Below, in pieces: positions 25,178-36,613 of a DNA stretch of 64,000 nt. A program made the translations under genes and the position numbers. How positions within the stretch are numbered: the first letter of the stretch is position 1; each line of letters begins with the position of its first letter. The notes under the pieces were generated by a model. The model searched no databases. It worked only from the letters and a program-made list of their open reading frames with translations, and had not been told where the DNA came from. Origin of the DNA: Parietaria judaica. Its lineage: Eukaryota; Streptophyta; Magnoliopsida; Rosales; Urticaceae. The DNA lies in contig OX940867.1 in NCBI GenBank assembly GCA_954871525.1, positions 16,035,343-16,099,342 of the forward strand, written 5' to 3'.

Positions 25178-25682
25178 AATACCCAAAATCAACAAATATG
25201 AGGCGACACATTTTTCTGCTAAATTGTTTTGACGAACTTTGGTTGAGTTTTTTTAGCATAATAATGCTATTAAATCATATCTAATATTCTAATGTACACA
25301 TTAATTAATGTCTCATCTTACTATATAATTATTTTTGGCAATAATACGTATATATTACAAAAAGTACGTGAAATGAGGTTCTTCAGGGTCTACTTAAATG
25401 TTCGTGTTGAACGATCGAGTTGCTTTTGACGAACAGGTGGATTTAATGGAATCGTTAAGGACTCACACTGTGCTGTAAGATTCTGTTTTGCATAGTTGGG
25501 GTCTGAGTAAGAAAAGTTCACGTTATATTATTGTTGACCACCATTATGCAACCTTCCAAATTGCATTTCATTGCGAAATGGGGCAAGAAGAATGACCGAA
25601 TGACGAAAGGCTAAAAGCCTCAACGAAGAAGGAAGGCAACTAAATGTCGTTCTATGACGTCCGGCAAAGTTCATCGGCAATC
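25178..25682. other. intergenic DNA
   Basis: No gene, repeat pair or signal was recognised in this stretch between the Tat element and the LTR-like region. Confidence 0.4.
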
Positions 25683-26351
25683 TGTTGTGAATTTTCTACG
25701 CAAGTATACGTATCGAAAACAAGTAATATAATGATAAGAAAAGTCGATCCCGCGAAGAATTGTTACTATTAATTTTGTTAATTACTGGTTTTATGTCACC
25801 TTAATTTTAACTAAACAAATAAAATTGAAATATGATCAAATAAATAACTAATAGAAAATAAAAACCAAAAATGAAAACTTTGGACGAATAGGGAAATATA
25901 GGATCACAATCATTCCTCAACTATTCACTCGATTCTTCATATCATTCCTTCGATCATCAAATTACTACAAATTGTTAACCAAGACCCCTAATGTATAAAA
26001 AAGAACTCTTCTGATATTCAATTCGAGTTATCTTTCCTAACTAATTCACTATATTCCTATGTAAATTAAATTACGAACGATTCATTAAGCATGTGTTCTT
26101 AACGGGTTACACATGTTACATAGGTATATTAATATCCTATATAAACTTAAGATTTCCATCATAGATCATGTGTCATTCTATCTACGGCTAAACACAAATT
26201 TTCTTTTTCCAAAGTTCCTAGGGTTTACCAAATCAATTTAATTGGTGATCAAGCAATTAAAAGCATGAAGAAAAGGATAGAATAAACAAACTTAAAGCAA
26301 TTGTTATTAATCAAAGAAACGATAATCCAAATCAAGCTACATGTGAGTTTC

Positions 26352-26700
26352 TGATGTAGCCCGAACAATAACGAAAACTATGAATTTTTTAGAAAATCTA
26401 TGAAGCTCTGTATTTTCATTCAATCATCAACTAATTCATTCCCCTCTCTCAATTACAAATATATAGAAAATATTAAAACTCTTAAAACTTATTTCCCTAA
26501 ATTAAGGCACGATTGATATACTATTGATTATTAATTGCCTAAATATAATTCCTAAAAGACTCATCAATCAAGCAAAATTAAAGCCTTGAATTATTCAAGG
26601 ATATAATCAGCAATAATAAAAATAAATAATAAAAAAAATTATGAAAATGAGATGATCTTTTTTCTTTAATTTGCATGCTCCATGCAATACGTTTGCATCA
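26352..26700 (-). repeat. 3' LTR of the non-autonomous element
   Basis: 349 bp, nearly identical to 27637-27985. It starts TGATG and ends CATCA on the plus strand. It contains the tail and stop codon of the element's ORF. Confidence 0.9.
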
Positions 26701-27605
26701 TTCTCCTCATGTTGGAGAAAATTCGTCTTCGAATTTTGACCGTTGACGTGTGTCGGGACTCCGCCACCATCTCCACGCTTGTGTCGGCGCCAAAGTCGTC
26801 GCCGTAATACGACATTTTCAAATATGTACATTCGGTGATATTGTGTGGCGTCTTCCACAAACATCGCCGAACCGGCTCTACGAAGACATGAATAGATTTG
26901 TATTCGTTTATCACCAATCAAACCGCCTCTGCAATAAGTCTTCTTTGACGCACACGTCGATGTGGGGACTACTATAGCAAAATCCGATGTTGTGGGGGTT
27001 GTTGTAGCAAAAACAACGTTTGTGGGGCCTATTGTAATAAATCCGATTGGTCGAAGCTCGCAAACAACGGGAGTTACGCTCACGTCGCTATCACTGTTTT
27101 CCTCATCGTATTCATCATACACGGCCTCGCCATACATCTCGTTGTCGTACACGGCCTCGCTGCACTCTGACTCATCGAACACGGTATCGTCGTACACGGC
27201 CTCTCCGTGCTCCTCATCTTCATACACGGGATCCTCGTACTCCTCCTCGTCGTACTCTGACTCGTCATACACAGCCTCGCCGTGTTCCGCATCGTCATAC
27301 GCAGTCTCGTCGTACTTCGGGATAACCACTTTGAATGTCGGTTCCCACCGTGCGGACTCCGGAACCGCCTCACATCGGCGCACCTCGTGACCGTAGTTCT
27401 CGTAATTCCGCCCATATGGATACTCACAACCATTCGCTGTGTCGGATTTGCCTCGCCGGTGGTGTTGATGTTCCGCGCGTTTCTGCAACAATGTTTGCAC
27501 TTGCCGGGACAAAAACTCCATTTGAGAACACAATCCGTCGAAATCTTCACGTCTCACCATGTCGTCTACGAAAGCGTCATGAACGACCCGTTTCTTCGGC
27601 GCCAT
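26607..27605 (-). CDS. acidic-repeat ORF of the non-autonomous LTR element, unknown function
   Basis: Starts at the ATG at 27605 (MAPKKRVVHDAF), 332 aa. The N-terminal third is charged and may be helical (LCSQMEFLSRQVQTLLQKR), somewhat like the start of a gag protein. The middle holds about eight short acidic repeats built on EAVYDE, EYDEEEYED and AVYDDTVFDE. The C-terminal third is basic and ends with a hydrophobic tail (FIIFFIIYFYYC). The frame crosses the PPT and stops inside the 3' LTR. I recognise no domain. A gag-like role is an inference from its position only, and it may be a non-translated open frame. Confidence 0.5.
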   Translation of the reverse strand: MAPKKRVVHDAFVDDMVRREDFDGLCSQMEFLSRQVQTLLQKRAEHQHHRRGKSDTANGCEYPYGRNYENYGHEVRRCEAVPESARWEPTFKVVIPKYDETAYDDAEHGEAVYDESEYDEEEYEDPVYEDEEHGEAVYDDTVFDESECSEAVYDNEMYGEAVYDEYDEENSDSDVSVTPVVCELRPIGFITIGPTNVVFATTTPTTSDFAIVVPTSTCASKKTYCRGGLIGDKRIQIYSCLRRAGSAMFVEDATQYHRMYIFENVVLRRRLWRRHKRGDGGGVPTHVNGQNSKTNFLQHEENDANVLHGACKLKKKDHLIFIIFFIIYFYYC

Positions 27606-27636
27606 CTGCGTAGAAACGGTTGGCTCTGATACCAAC

Positions 27637-27985
27637 TGATGTAGCCCGAACAATAACGAAAACTACGAATTTTCCAGAAAAGCTATGAAGCTCTGTATTT
27701 TCATTCAATCATCAACTAATTCATTCCCCTCTCTCAATTACAAATATATAGAAAATATAAAAACTCTTAAAACTTATTTCCCTAAATTAAGGCACGATTG
27801 ATATACTATTTATTATTGATTGGCTAAATATAATTCCTAAAAGACTCATCAATCAAGCAAAATTAAAGCCTTGAATTATTCAAGGAAATAATCAGCAATA
27901 ATAAAAATAAATAATAAAAGAAATTATGAAAATGAGATGATCTTTTTTCTTTAATTTGCATGCTCCATGCAATACGTTTGCATCG
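27637..27985 (-). repeat. 5' LTR of the non-autonomous element
   Basis: 349 bp, adjoining the PBS at about 27621-27635 (TGGTATCAGAGCC on the minus strand). Confidence 0.9.
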
Positions 27986-28560
27986 GTTCCGATTGCAATC
28001 CTATGAACGGTTTAGCTCATGATGAATCTAGAGCATAAACAAATCACAAAGAGAAACATTATGGAGAAAGAAAATTCAGAAAAGAAGATGATACTAATGG
28101 AGAGAATCTCTCAAGCTCTTCGTCTCCACCGTTCTTCTTCGCATAACCCGATCTCCAATGGCGTTCTTCGCGTTTCCTAGCCTCTTGTGATGTTTTTCTC
28201 TCCCAAAATTCGTCACTTAATCCCCCTTTGTGATCCCCTTATATAGCCTCCTCATTAGGTTAAGATTAGGCTTAAAATAATCTAATTCGCGAAACTATGG
28301 TGCTGGGGCACGGGAAATTCGGTGCTAAGGCACAGAGTTAATTCTGGTCTTCTTGCTGAGGCACCAAAAATCTATGTCGCGGCACCAAGTTGCTGCCTGG
28401 TATTCTCAATTTCGGATTTTGGGCACGTTTGATCGTCCAAATGACTCTATTCATCTTGACCTTTAATCAAATCGCAATCCACTCATATAACTCCTAAAAT
28501 AAACAAAAACACTAAAAGAAACACATTAAATGGCTCTTGGATAAACACACTCGAAGGCAA

Positions 28561-29305
28561 GTTTTGAGTTTTTTTTTTTTTTTAAATGACTCATCGTATA
28601 AAAAAAAAGGAGGCTTACACGAGACCTTCTTGTGAAAAAGGTAAAAAAAAAAAGAAAAAAAAAAAAAGAAAAGGGATTTTAGTGATGAGGGTAGTTAATG
28701 GCATGTTTACGACAAATATATAATATTAGGTGCGTACTTTTTTTTATAAGGTTGTTGGCTTGGCAATATTATTAATTAAATGTTATATACCTACATAAAC
28801 ATATATGAATCTTGTCTCTTTCTTTCAACTTGCAATTATTTATGATCACTAAACGAGATGAAACTATATATTATTAATATTTGTCGCAATTTATTGAAGA
28901 ACAAATGTGCTGAATAGTAATCTTTTAGAGTCAATACATAGAGTCAATTTATTCTAATATTTTTTGGTACTCTAATTTATAAAATATGGTTTCCAATTAT
29001 AAAAGGTCACGTATTAAACGGGTGGTTTGTTTTTAACGATGATAAGGTAATAGTTTATTTGTCAGACAATTCGAAGCTGACGCGAAACTCTCAATCTCAA
29101 TTGATTACCAATTTTATTCCTGGTTAATAGCGGCAAAAGTTACATACTTTGATAAAATTGTACGTTAATAATTAAATAAAAAATCAACAGTAAAAACGAC
29201 TTCAAATAAAGTTGTATTTTAATATAAAGTATTTTAGTTCAAAAAAATATCTTATTCTATGTTAATTTATTACCTATTATTTTTTATAAATTGATTTAAT
29301 AAAGA
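28561..29305. other. AT-rich intergenic DNA
   Basis: Poly-T and poly-A tracts (28567-28584 and 28640-28670) and otherwise featureless AT-rich sequence; no gene seen. Confidence 0.4.
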
Positions 29306-30512
29306 GTTAAATCGCGGAAAAATACTCATCGTATGGTCAAAGGGTCAGTTTGGTATTGCTTCTAAAGAGGTGCTTTTGCTTCTTCCTTAATTTTAGGGAA
29401 CAAATTGTGTTTGGTAAGTTAAAATAAAATTACTTCCTAAATAATTTTTGTTTTTTAATAGGCAAAAATGAAAAGCATCTCATTGATGTTTTTGGAGAAA
29501 GCTATTTTGAAGGTTTTACGTGTCTTTCTCCTCCTTTTTGTTTTTTTATTATTTTTATTTAAATATTCTATTTTCTTGTTATATTAAATTCCAAAACTCC
29601 GTAACTTTAATTTTATAACTCCGATTGACTTATAAAAATAAGCATTGGAAAGCTTGCGACGAGACGAATCCAATGATAGGTTGGAAGATATAGTTTTAAT
29701 GTATTTTTAAATGATGTATTTTTTCATTATTTTTAAGAAGTGATTGTTAGTAAATTACCTAACCAAACACTAAATTACTTGACCAAATAGCACTTTTGCG
29801 ACGAGACGAATCCAATGATAGGTTGGAAGATATAGTTTTAATGTATTTTTAAATGATGTATTTTTTCATTATTTTTAAGAAGTGATTGTTAGTAAATTAC
29901 CTAACCAAACACTAAATTACTTGACCAAATAGCACTTTCTGTTAAATTACTTTTACAAAGTAATTTTTGCAATAGCACAGCATTGCCAAACTGGGCCAAA
30001 GTGGGGCGGTATATACCCAACTTTCAAAAGTGGCCGCAATAGTACCCAAAGCGCCTTCTAAGTGGTTGATTAGTATTTCCGTCCAAGTTTTTTAGATGGC
30101 CGTGGGCGTGGTTTGACTGCCCACATGGCCTTGCCATGTCATTCAATTGCCACGTGGCAATGCCATGTCACATATTTTGGAACTAAAATTTTTTGTTTTG
30201 GATTTTTTCATAGCTAATTTTTTTTTTTTTTTATAAAATCCGGAGCCAAAACTTTTGGGATCCAAATTTATATGGTATAAAAACGAGTGCCAATAAATTA
30301 TTACAAAAATAATTAATCAATTTCATGACATGGCAAGGCAAGGCCATGTGGGTAGTCAAACCTCGCCCATTTGGCGCTAGACTAACGGCCATTCAAAAAA
30401 ATAGGACGAAAAATTATTGGTCAACCACACAAAAGGGCGCTGGATACTATTGCCGCCACTTTTGGAGATTGGTTATATGTCACTCACTTTGGGTACTTTT
30501 GTCGCGATTAAC
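29306..30512. mobile_element. long-TIR MITE upstream of the beta-propeller gene, with a nested insertion
   Basis: The left terminus GTTAAATCGCGGAAAAATAC and its continuation after 30002 (GGGCGGTATATACCCAACTT) match the inverted complement of the right end, which reads GTTAATCGCGACAAAAGTAC on the minus strand. The CACATGGCCTTGCCATGTCA/TGACATGGCAAGGCAAGGCC pair near 30121 and 30325 belongs to the arms. The left arm is split by the insertion 29343-29996. No clear target duplication was found. The right end is about 130 bp upstream of the next gene's ATG. Confidence 0.7.
29343..29996. mobile_element. nested MITE-like insertion with internal 142-bp duplication
   Basis: Terminal repeats GGTCAGTTTGGTATTGCT (left) and, inverted, GCCCAGTTTGGCAATGCT (right), flanked by CAAAG at 29338-29342 and 29997-30001. 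Inside, a stretch of about 142 bp starting GCGACGAGACGAATCCAATG is tandemly duplicated (29656-29797 and 29798-29938) with almost no differences. Superfamily not assigned. Confidence 0.65.
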
Positions 30513-30560
30513 GTTAAAATTCATGTTGTGCTATGAAACTAACATCTTCACTCCCTTTCA

Positions 30561-30568
30561 ATATATAG
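30561..30568 (+). promoter_or_regulatory. candidate TATA box of the beta-propeller gene
   Basis: ATATATAG about 80 bp upstream of the ATG at 30643 and about 50 bp downstream of the MITE end. The position fits a short 5' UTR. It is a motif match only. Confidence 0.35.
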
Positions 30569-30642
30569 TACCAAAGTTGCAGCAAGGAAAAATTATAGAA
30601 CTTTTCCTTTTAAGTCATAGACACAAATTATTGCAACCCGAA

Positions 30643-33600
30643 ATGGATGAGAAGAGAGGTAGCATTGCCTTTTTCTCCACATACCGGCCGCCGGTACCGT
30701 TGGACATATTCTCTTTACCAATCGAGGCAGCGTCGAAGCGAGATGAGCTTAGCATGACAGACGGAGTTTCGTACAACTACAACGGCCAGATCATTCCTCC
30801 GGTAGCTCTCAAGGCTATACTCAAACGGCCCAAACTAGCTTCCAAAGCCAACGACTCCGACGTCGATTCTGGCCATGTCTCCGGAATGATTTTCGTCTCC
30901 GAACGCAGCAGCAATCTAGAGACGCTTCATGTGGCACTCCGCTTCAGTGACAACCGGCGTCCTGAGATCTTTGGCTTCTCTGATCTGTATGACATGCCGA
31001 ACGATGCTCGCATGGAAGACAGTGGTTGCTTCGCCGGTGAGAACCTCATATATGTCTCCACCAAAGAGGACCCCAAGCTCCGCCGTCAGCCGTGGACTGC
31101 TGTTTTCAAAACAAATCTCGAAACCGGGATAACAGAACGTCTGGCCCCAAGTAATGAATCCTCTTTCCATAATTAATACTAATAGGTCCATTAATTAACA
31201 CCTAGAAGCAATCCTTGTTCATTCTGAATTAAGACTTTATTATAAAACCAAAACTTTTAAAATAGTTTTATTTTGAGGAAAAATTTCTTCAAAATTTAAT
31301 AATTTCACTGTGAAAATGCATACAGTAAAAATTGGCGTGGTAATGAAAACTAATCTCACATTAACAAAGAAAGATTGAGCGAACACTTAGAAGAAAAAAA
31401 AAGAGAGAGAGAGATCAATTAATTAATAATGCAAAAGTAGTAAAATTTGAAAAAGGCAATTTTATGATCTCATATGCAATTGTAAAAACTCACTCAGGAG
31501 CGGCTGATCTTAAGCCGTCGGTGTCACCGTCTGGAAAGCGGATAGCGGTGGCGTCGTTCCAGAGGAAGGGTGGTTGGGACGGCGAAATCAAGGACCTAAG
31601 GACTGATATTTACGTGATGAACGTCGAAAAGCCGCGACAGCGCACGCTGGTCATAGAAAATGGCGGGTGGCCAACATGGGGGAGCGATGATGTCCTTTTT
31701 TTCCACCGCAACGAAGGCGGGAAAGACGGATTCTTCGGCGTATACCGGGCAGATATCAGCCAAGTCAGCACAAAGGGTCCAATAAAAGGAGAGGCTCAGC
31801 GTGTCACGCCTGAGAAAATCGACGCTGCGACTCCAGCCGCTATCGACGCAACCAAGGTGGCGGTTGCAATCATTCGAAAGGCTTCGAAATTCGGCGAAGA
31901 TCGTGAAGCATATCAGTACCGACATATCGAGGTTTTTGACTCGTCTGTCGGACCGGAAAGAAGCTCCAAAATCACTCAAAAATCCACGGCGAAGGCCGAT
32001 CATTTCAACCCCTTCGTGATCGATGGCCCCGAGAAGCGCATTGGTTACCATCGCTGTGTTTGCGACCGTCTCGCGGTAATATTTTCAATGACATTGAATT
32101 AAAGCTCTTAACTTAACCCATTTTATGTAGCTATAAGCTATTCACAAGTATAATTAAGCAATATTTACTAGCTAGCTTAATTAATTAAGCATAATTTGGA
32201 ATTTCGTTATGTTGCTTTTTAAAAATAAGTGTTTAAAAAGTGATTAAGAAGAAGTGTTGATCGATTAAGTAATTTAGTGTCAAGTAACCTTTTTAATATT
32301 TTTTTTTTATGGGAGTAACACTTCTTTTTAAAAGTGGTTAAGAAGAAGTATTGATCGATTAAGTAAGGTCACAATGCACTCTCGTATTATTAGATAATTT
32401 CAGTATAAAAACATGTGACATTATTGACCAAGTTTACAATTACAAAGGGGACACGCATTTGCCCCTTATGCGGTTTGAACCCTGAGATCTCTTAGGGAGG
32501 AATTTAGTAGAGTTACAAATAGGCCAAGCAAGCTTGTTTCGTAACTTTTTTAATTTAAATGTTAAAAAGACTGAAATAGACATACCTATAACTAATACAC
32601 ATCAAAATCATATATTTCCACTTATCACTGAATCATTTTCATCAGCTTCCAAATACTAAATTATATCATTCAGAGATTTTAAATTAATATTATGAAAGTT
32701 TGTGTTGGAATAAAAATGCTATACAAAAAGTGCATCAAATTTTTAAAATTTATATATATTTTACCTATTATAATTTTTTATAATGTGTGATTTATTTTTA
32801 ATAAATAAACAGGGTGGAAAAGGTATCGAAAGACAGTTCAACAAGATCGAGTGTCCAAAGAAGGATGTAGGGTTATTTAGGGTTTCGGGAGTGTTTCCAA
32901 CATTTAATCATGATGGTTCAAAGATTGCTTTTGTGGACAACGAATTCCAGACTCTCTGGGTGGCTGATGACCAAGGGCTTCATATTGTTCACCAGGTATT
33001 ACAATGTATTATAAAAAAAAAAATAGTTTTCATCTATATTTTACTAACCGCTATTAAATCGGCCACGTTATCATCTCTTTTTTCCACATCAGCGGCCAGG
33101 TCACTTGCCATGTCATCCGCCAATAAAAATATTTTCTTGCGTCTAATCATGGTTCGATTCCCTAAGGCGCAAGAAAAAAATTATTGGCTGACCACGTGGC
33201 AGGTGACTTGGCGGGTGATGTGGCGAAGAGACAGGATGACGTGACTAATGTCGCCTCAGTTAGCCTAAAGTTGAAGACTTATGCCGCGATTAATCCAAAA
33301 AGTTAATTAGTGTTTTTTAGATAATTTTGACAAGTTTTCCTTTACGAATACGTTAGCGGATAGTGACCAAATAACCTATTCTTTCTAGTCTTATAATGTT
33401 TAATACATACAAATTACGTGTGTGTATATATATATATATATAAGAAAAATATGTGTATGTAAAGGTGGAAGACCAGAATGGCATATTCTCCCCAGTGTGG
33501 AATTCAGCCAAGGACATATTGTATATATGTGTCGGACCTTCTTTCGACGCCAAAGAAGATTTGGAAATCCAATCCATCCAGAATCCGAGCGCGGCAAAAA

Positions 33601-35689
33601 GACTAACTAAAACTCTTACAACTCCCAATTCCAACAATGCATTTCCATCCACCAATAAAGATGGTAAATTCCTACACCTTGTCTCACTGTATTTTACATA
33701 TATCAAATTATCAATATTGTAGGGGTGATTATAGTATCCAAAAACCGGTTTTTAAATACAGAAGCAAACCGCATCTGGATTAAAAAAATCCGTATCCAGA
33801 TTTAAAATCGGATTCCAGATCCGGTTACTCACGTCTGGATGCGGGTTCCGAGTTTTGATTTTTTTGAACTAGGATATCCGAAAACAAGTTTGAAACTCGG
33901 ATTTTAGGAGTACAATAGTTCTTTTTTATAAAATTTGTACTCTTTAAATTTAAAATTTTAGAAATTTTAATCGAGTAAAATCCGTTAAATAACCGATTTT
34001 GATTTATGGATACACGGAATCGGATAATTTAATCCGATTTTGAAATTAAAACTCAGATTTATGGATACCCGGATTTCAAAATCCGGTTCCAAGTGTTTAT
34101 TTTGCTAAACCCAAAATCCGGATCCGGGTTTTGAAAATCACAAGAAATCTTGGTATCCGGACCGGTTTTTAAACCCGTATCTGCATTCAAAATCTCGTAC
34201 CCATATCCGGATACCCACATCCGAATCAAATCCGGATGCAGGTTCTGGGGGGGAATGATTTCATTAACAAGCAAGGAGATGAACTCTCTCTGTGCAAAAC
34301 GAGCAAGCCACTCGGGGCTGCCACTACACACAAAATTCGAACAGGTCGATGTTAGCTTTCTCCTCTAGTATGGCTCTCTCTAAGTGTGAGTGTTTTAGCT
34401 TTCATTCAATTATTGCTTTGATGACGATGTTCGGTTTAGTCGTGTGGTTTAGCGACACGACGCGAGAAACCATCTCGTGTTGGTGAACGTCATTTCGTCT
34501 TTCTTGATAATATTGACATACTTATATTTTTTATATGATCACGTACGCTTTATATATATAAACGGTCTATTGAGCCCAAAGATGAATCAATTGGGAGCAG
34601 TAATCCTTTGATATGGGTCTCGTGCTTTGCTTGATTGGATATATTCTACTAATTTTACTTTCTGCACTTCTCCATCTGCTCGTTTTATCGATACTGACCC
34701 GGCACGGCATGTGCACGTGTCTATCCTCAAATTTTAACTAGTTACAAACATTTAATGTCATTATTTAGTGAATAATTGTAGTATATGAGTTTTTTCAAGT
34801 CCTTTTTAGTCTTCTCTACATTTTAAGACCTATTCTTAACACAAGTTAAATAATTGAAAACATAATAATTAGTGTCTTCCTTAAACTAATAAATACTTTG
34901 ATTCCGTGGTAATAATATTAATAATATTTACTCGTGAAATTGTCTTCATAATTTTCCTAACCAGGGACGAAATTCGTGTTCCGGTCCAGAAGAGATGATC
35001 CGCTAACTGGTAGAAAAAACAACTTCAAGAATCTATACATTATGGAAGATCAAGCGAAAGGGGAGTTTTCGGGAGGCTCAGCAACACGTATAACATTTGA
35101 AGATTGCACTGATACGCATTGCCAATGGTCGCCCAACAACGATTGGATCGTGTTCTCATCGACGCGTGATAACCCCGACAAGTCTGGAAAACCGTTGGAC
35201 AACGGTCTCGACCCCGGCTACTTCGCCGTGTATATGCTGCGAGTGAGCGATCCGACGGTGGTGATTAGAGTGATGGGAAGTGGCCGAAACCTCATAGGCC
35301 ATGTCAACCACCCGTTCTTCAGTCCCGACGGGAAGAGCATCGTCGTGACGTCGGATCTCGCGGCCGTGTCCGTCGATCCCATTTCGCTGCCACTCGTCAC
35401 GCACTCTGTCAGGCCCTACGGCGACATCTTCACCATAGATATCGACCCGAACAACTTCAAGAAGAACAAGGATGTGAAGAAATTCACGCGGATCACGCAC
35501 AGCAGGTACGAGAACTCCACGGCGACTTGGACGGAGTCCGCGACCAACGACCCTCACGCAAAGTGGAGCCTGCTTCTCGACGAAAACAAGTACTCCTACA
35601 GGCCTACGTGCCCGTACTTGCAAGGCGAAGACGAAGGCGAGAGCTGGCACATGACTGGTCAGCTTGTCATTCCCAAGGCGTGCTGCTGA
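30643..35689 (+). CDS. TolB / DPP6 N-terminal-like beta-propeller protein
   Basis: Plant homologues (the Arabidopsis At1g21670/At1g21680 type) are annotated as DPP6 N-terminal-domain-like proteins; their role is not settled. Five exons were inferred from splice signals and phase: 30643-31150, 31498-32075, 32813-32995, 33465-33663 and 34965-35689. They total 2193 nt, or 730 aa plus stop, close to the family length as I recall it. Recognisable segments are GSIAFFSTYRPPVPLDIF (N-terminus), AADLKPSVSPSGKRIAVAS, GGWPTWGSDDVLFFHR, PTFNHDGSKIAFVD and HPFFSPDGKSIVVTSD, which are PD40/TolB-like propeller blades. The upstream frame back to 30325 lies in a MITE, so 30643 is the preferred start. No signal peptide is evident. 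Introns 3 and 4 carry repeats. Confidence 0.88.
33055..33245. repeat. foldback MITE in intron 3 of the beta-propeller gene
   Basis: Inverted arms around ATTTTCTTGCG / CGCAAGAAAAAAAT with CCACATCAGCGGCCAGGTCA pairing to TGACTTGGCGGGTGATGTGG. Outer ends and TSD are not resolved. It lies within the intron 32996-33464. Confidence 0.65.
33722..34260. repeat. repetitive CCGG/GGATCC-word region in intron 4
   Basis: Many variants of ATCCGGAT, CCGGTTTTTAAA and GGATACCCG occur in both orientations, starting GGGGTGATTATAGTATCC. The structure suggests a degenerate hAT-type MITE, but paired ends and a target duplication were not found. Confidence 0.4.
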
Positions 35690-35704
35690 TCTCGCGCGCG
35701 CGTG

Positions 35705-35707
<3 letters not shown>

Positions 35708-35765
<58 letters not shown>
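35708..35765. repeat. (AT)n microsatellite in the 3' UTR region
   Basis: About 29 AT dinucleotides begin 19 bp after the stop codon, preceded by a CGCGCGCG run. Confidence 0.9.
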
Positions 35766-35768
<3 letters not shown>

Positions 35769-36264
35769 CGTTGTGTGGTATAATAAGAGCTGTTTGTACT
35801 TAGTACTATATATGCGGTATCAGCTTCGAGCTTGCTGTCATGTGATGTGAGAAGACGATAAGTCTTTGTTATGCTGTTTATTTCTTGGTTAAACGTGTGT
35901 GTTCTATGTTCGGGATTATCGTTTGGAATCATATATTTTGATTAATTACCTCTCTTTATATATATATAGTTGGCCGAATTTTTTGAGACCTTAGGCGAAA
36001 CATAAATATGAGACATGTTAAGTCATTTTTTTTACCGTTTAGCATGATATAAGTTATTTTAAGTGTTAAACGAATAGAAACCAAATAGGATGCAAGAATA
36101 AGAACGACATCAATATTTTTTGTTAACTTAGTCAGCGACACCAACATTACTGTTTAGCAAGCTATCGTTTATGAATAAATTACTATGCGGGACACTCACA
36201 AGATTAATCAACCAAGAGATTATAAGAAATGTTTACAAAAGGTAAAGCAAGCATATAGACTCAA
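35766..36264. other. intergenic DNA after the beta-propeller gene
   Basis: Probably holds the rest of the gene's 3' UTR. Nothing else was recognised. Confidence 0.4.
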
Positions 36265-36608
36265 TGTTGAGTGTGAAGCCTAATCTACACGGAAGCGCTA
36301 CCGAGACCCGATGTAGCGAAGGTATTTTAGACTTTTCACACGAGTTACTTGCCCTAGGTTTATTTTTTGCTTATAAGGCTTGTAGCTGTCATTAGTGCGT
36401 TTTTTGTAGCACAAAAATTGAGAGAGACGAGATTGAGGGTGTAACTAAAAACTTCGATTGAGAGATTGATAGTAGATCGAGATTTACAGGCGGCAAGTGA
36501 ACGTACCTCCTACACTGGGAGCGAACCACTATAATTCTGTCGTCGATTTCAATTTAGTTTATTGCTTTTATTATTTTAGAATTGGGAATTAGGGCGATAT
36601 TCCTAACA
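36265..36608 (+). repeat. solo LTR with 5-bp target duplication
   Basis: Starts TGTTGAGTGTGAAGCC and ends GATATTCCTAACA, flanked on both sides by CTCAA (36260-36264 and 36609-36613). A TATA-like CTTATAAGG lies near 36370. The TG...CA ends, the length of 344 bp and the perfect duplication indicate a solo LTR, probably from a copia-size element. Confidence 0.85.
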
Positions 36609-36613
36609 CTCAA

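Larger units (their letters stand above)
26352..27985 (-). mobile_element. small non-autonomous LTR retrotransposon with one ORF
   Basis: Two direct repeats of 349 bp each (26352-26700 and 27637-27985) start TGATGTAGCCCGAACAATAA and end TTTGCATCA or TTTGCATCG. Directly left of the right LTR, the minus strand reads TTGGTATCAGAGCC, an initiator-Met PBS. Directly right of the left LTR the minus strand is purine-rich (ATGAGGAGAA), a plausible PPT. Flanks GTTTC (26347-26351) and GTTCC (27986-27990) are a 5-bp duplication with one mismatch. The interior is under 1 kb, has one ORF and no protease, RT or integrase, so it must be mobilised in trans. Confidence 0.9.
25683..28560 (-). repeat. LTR-like region split by a nested element
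   Basis: The left side begins TGTTGTGAATTTTCTACGCA. The right part (27986-28560) has a minus-strand TATA-like CTATATAAGGGGATC near 28236-28250 and a GAGAGA-rich leader. This arrangement fits a single minus-strand LTR of about 1.2 kb once the nested element is removed. No target duplication or second LTR was found, and the right border is uncertain. I see no gene in it. Confidence 0.4.

Noticed and set aside
26666..27629. Overlapping frames on both strands in the mini LTR element
   Set aside because: They are shadows of the YDE-repeat ORF; only the longest minus-strand frame has an ATG and sensible position.
30325..30642. N-terminal extension of the beta-propeller gene
   Set aside because: The extra 106 codons fall in a MITE arm; the family-like sequence begins just after the ATG at 30643.
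35156..35932. 258-aa minus-strand ORF over the last exon of the beta-propeller gene
   Set aside because: Shadow of the coding exon plus the AT microsatellite.
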